DNA from: B10-G9 sp964627755
GTDB taxonomy: Bacteria > Chloroflexota > Anaerolineae > Anaerolineales > UBA11858
Reading direction: 5' to 3'
NCBI GenBank assembly: GCA_964627755.1
Contig: CAZVIH010000047.1
Location: 1 to 7,790 of the forward strand
Length of the DNA: 7,790 bases
Below are positions 6,119 to 7,790 of the stretch, one piece after another. Below the pieces are notes generated by a model. It was not told the origin of the DNA. It saw only the letters and a list, made by a program, of their open reading frames with translations, and ran no database searches. Position numbers and translations under genes: made by a program. Numbering within the stretch: the stretch's first letter is position 1; every line of letters begins with the position of its first letter.

Positions 6119-7069
6119 ATGGAATACAACGTCATCACAAAAGATCAACCGACCTTCTACTTCATTGGGGTAACAACGGGGAAATCTTCCATAAATAAAG
6201 TATTTCCATTGTGGATGAAGTTGATGGGAAAACTGGAAGTCGTTCTGGAGGGGATGGATCACCCGCTGCACGACCAGCCAGAAAATTACCGGGAATCGGT
6301 TGCCCAGATCAAATACGATCCGCTTTCTTTGGGTGCCCTGGTTACGTCGCACAAGATGAATGTCTATTCTGCTGCAAAAGATATGTTTGATTATTTTGAT
6401 CCCTATGCTGTCACGACCGCAGAGATATCCTGTATTAGCAAAGTAGACGGCCAACTTCTAGGACATGCCAAGGATCCTATCACGGCGGGACTCAGCCTGG
6501 AAGCGATTGTTGATCCGGGATATTTCGGGAAGACGAGCGGCCATGTTTTGTGTCTTGGCGCTGGAGGGTCGGCAGTTGCAACCCTGCTATATTTGATCAA
6601 TAAAGAAGATCCTTCAGATAGACCGGAGAAATTTATTGCTGTAAATCGGTCACCAGGGAAACTGGATCACATGAGGGAAATGGTTGCCAATTATGATACT
6701 GATATAGAAGTGGAATATGTCCATAACAGCGATCCACAGGTGAATGACCAGATCATGGCTTCTTTGCCGAGGCACAGTATTGTCATCAATGCCACCGGGA
6801 TGGGAAAAGACACGCCTGGATCCCCCATCACTGACCAGGGTATCTTCCCCGAAAAGGGCATCGCCTGGGAATTCAATTACAGGGGTGAGCTGGATTTTAT
6901 GCACCAGGCCCTGAGGCAGGTTGAAAGCAGGAAACTGAGGGTTGAGGATGGCTGGATCTATTTTTTACACGGCTGGTCGCAAGTGATTGCCGAAGCGCTG
7001 CACATTGATTTAACCCCTGCATTATTCGATGAGTTGGACAAAGCCGCAAGTACTGTACGTGCAAAATAA
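6119..7069 (+). CDS. Divergent shikimate dehydrogenase-like oxidoreductase
   Basis: A 316-residue protein with the two-domain plan of shikimate/quinate dehydrogenases, somewhat longer than a usual 270-290 residue AroE. The N-terminal domain has G-V-T-T-G-K-S-S at 17-24 in place of the usual serine-rich substrate loop, and LVTSHK at 74-79, where K79 matches the catalytic lysine. The second catalytic residue is probably D119 in AKDPITAG, but the usual N-T-D-G is not kept. The Rossmann domain has GAGGSA at 147-152 and N176-R177 after the second strand, a pattern linked to NADP use in AroE. VINATGMG near 225-232 is also family-like. The altered substrate motifs and the place in a sugar operon argue against housekeeping aromatic biosynthesis; a polyhydroxylated cyclic or sugar-acid substrate is more likely. 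GAGGAG at 6110-6115 supports the start. The fold call is good; the reaction is unknown. Confidence 0.83.
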   Translation: MEYNVITKDQPTFYFIGVTTGKSSINKVFPLWMKLMGKLEVVLEGMDHPLHDQPENYRESVAQIKYDPLSLGALVTSHKMNVYSAAKDMFDYFDPYAVTTAEISCISKVDGQLLGHAKDPITAGLSLEAIVDPGYFGKTSGHVLCLGAGGSAVATLLYLINKEDPSDRPEKFIAVNRSPGKLDHMREMVANYDTDIEVEYVHNSDPQVNDQIMASLPRHSIVINATGMGKDTPGSPITDQGIFPEKGIAWEFNYRGELDFMHQALRQVESRKLRVEDGWIYFLHGWSQVIAEALHIDLTPALFDELDKAASTVRAK

Positions 7070-7074
7070 AATCT

Positions 7075-7082
7075 AGAGGAGG
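7075..7082 (+). promoter_or_regulatory. Strong ribosome binding site for the isomerase-like gene
   Basis: AGAGGAGG sits 5 nt before the ATG at 7088, in the 18-nt gap after the preceding stop. It is the strongest Shine-Dalgarno in the window and supports the reading frame that runs off the right edge. Confidence 0.75.
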
Positions 7083-7087
7083 CCGGT

Positions 7088-7790
7088 ATGTTAGCGCAAG
7101 TTGTACCCCTTTATTTCAGGGAGGGCAGGGACCAGGATTTTGATAAACAACTTAATCTCCTGAAAAAAATACTTGTTGATGATATTGAGTTCTTACCAGA
7201 AGTTGCTCTGGGGGATCCAATTCCAGAAGCTGATGCTGTGTTATTTCCCCAGATCCTGGGAGAAGCCTACAGGCAGCTGGATGATTTTAAGGCCATTTCT
7301 ATTCCCATTTTGATCATAACCACAGAGTTTGGCACGATGGCCATGTGGGATTGGGAAATTATCCAGTATCTGCGCCTGAATGGTGTAGATGTGATTGCTC
7401 CTTACAACATGGCTCAGACCAGGAATCTGGCCAGGGCCTTGGCCGTAAAAAAGGACCTGAAATCATCCAAATTCCTTGTCTACCAGGATAACCCTGGGGA
7501 AGGATTTCAGCCAGAAATCTTTAAACGATTCTTCTGGTGGGAAGATGAATGCACCCAGCGCATGCTGGATAAATATGGGGTAACACTGGAAAAGAGAAGT
7601 TTTGAAAAAATGGGAGCTGAAGCAAAACAGATCGCGGATGAAGCGGCTGAATCTGCCTGGGAAGAATGGAAGGACCGGCTGCCAATGGGCAATGTCAAAC
7701 AGAAACAGCGCAACAGCGCTCTGAAAGTATATTTGAAACTCAAGCAGGCCCTGGATGAAGACCGATCGATTAAAGCCGTGGGCATTAATT
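7088..7790 (+). CDS. L-fucose/L-arabinose isomerase-like protein, N-terminal part (3' end outside window)
   Basis: The frame from ATG 7088 is open for 234 codons to the window edge with no stop; I translated it by hand. The product resembles the N-terminal half of the fucose isomerase-like family (COG2407 type), cytoplasmic enzymes that interconvert aldoses and ketoses and are usually about 450-500 residues long. Supporting features are a short N-terminal Rossmann-like region, a segment P-I-L-I-I-T-T-E-F-G at 73-82, a V-D-V-I-A-P-Y-N-M run at 100-108, and the helix-turn near 212-234 ending in K-A-V-G-I-N. In relatives this last segment continues into the metal-site half. Catalytic glutamate/aspartate and metal-binding histidine residues would lie beyond the window, so activity cannot be judged. 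It is preceded by a very good ribosome binding site and belongs to the same transcript. Some members of this family have unassigned roles, so 'isomerase' is a fold-based name. Confidence 0.78.
   Translation, partial: MLAQVVPLYFREGRDQDFDKQLNLLKKILVDDIEFLPEVALGDPIPEADAVLFPQILGEAYRQLDDFKAISIPILIITTEFGTMAMWDWEIIQYLRLNGVDVIAPYNMAQTRNLARALAVKKDLKSSKFLVYQDNPGEGFQPEIFKRFFWWEDECTQRMLDKYGVTLEKRSFEKMGAEAKQIADEAAESAWEEWKDRLPMGNVKQKQRNSALKVYLKLKQALDEDRSIKAVGIN

Larger units (their letters stand above)
1..7790 (+). other. Single catabolic operon fragment (nine genes, both ends open)
   Basis: All nine genes point the same way, and junction spacings are, in order, 18 nt, 0 nt, 1 nt, 15 nt, a 4-nt overlap, 9 nt (to 5455), 13 nt and 18 nt. 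No gap could hold a promoter plus regulator site, and no hairpin followed by a T-run was seen between genes. Kinase, dehydrogenases, hydrolase, isomerases and aldolase form a functionally coherent sugar-degrading set. The promoter, regulator, transporter and any dehydratase must lie outside. That the unit is a single transcript is inferred from spacing. Confidence 0.85.

Noticed and set aside
7507..7785. Minus-strand open frame of 92 codons near the right edge
   Set aside because: The plus-strand frame from 7088 has a strong ribosome binding site, no stops and family-like sequence, so the minus frame is a shadow.

Overview
The window is one stretch of nine co-directional (+ strand) genes, two of them cut by the window edges. 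It looks like the middle of a bacterial catabolic operon for an unusual sugar, sugar acid or cyclitol. Every junction is tight: gaps of 0 to 18 nt, one gene pair directly abutting and one pair sharing ATGA. I see no intergenic space large enough for an internal promoter or terminator, no RNA gene, no mobile element and no CRISPR array. Most genes have a clear purine-rich Shine-Dalgarno (GGAG/GAGGAGG type) and base composition is balanced. This suits a Bacillota or similar anaerobic bacterium, but the window carries no taxonomic marker, so that is only an impression.

Layout: (1) 1-831, C-terminal part of an FGGY carbohydrate kinase, open at the left edge; (2) 850-1890, Gfo/Idh/MocA NAD(P) oxidoreductase; (3) 1891-2946, zinc-type medium-chain polyol dehydrogenase lacking the structural-zinc cysteines; (4) 2948-3877, phosphotriesterase-family metal hydrolase, possibly a lactonase; (5) 3893-4480, cupin-type (archaeal-type) phosphoglucose isomerase homologue; (6) 4477-5445, D-2-hydroxyacid dehydrogenase; (7) 5455-6105, KDPG/KHG-type class I aldolase; (8) 6119-7069, divergent shikimate-dehydrogenase-like oxidoreductase; (9) 7088 to the right edge, N-terminal half of an L-fucose/L-arabinose isomerase-like protein. 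Gene 9 has no stop codon before the window ends.

As a pathway, the set has four dehydrogenases from four unrelated superfamilies, one hydrolase able to open a lactone or ring, two candidate aldose/ketose isomerases, one sugar kinase and one aldolase giving pyruvate (or glyoxylate plus pyruvate). A plausible reading is oxidation by genes 2 and 3, hydrolysis by gene 4, isomerisation and phosphorylation by genes 5, 9 and 1, cleavage by gene 7, and reduction of an oxo-acid by gene 6 or 8. No dehydratase, transporter or regulator lies in the window. These would be expected outside it, so the substrate cannot be assigned from here. The most interesting point is the combination itself, which I do not recognise as a textbook pathway.
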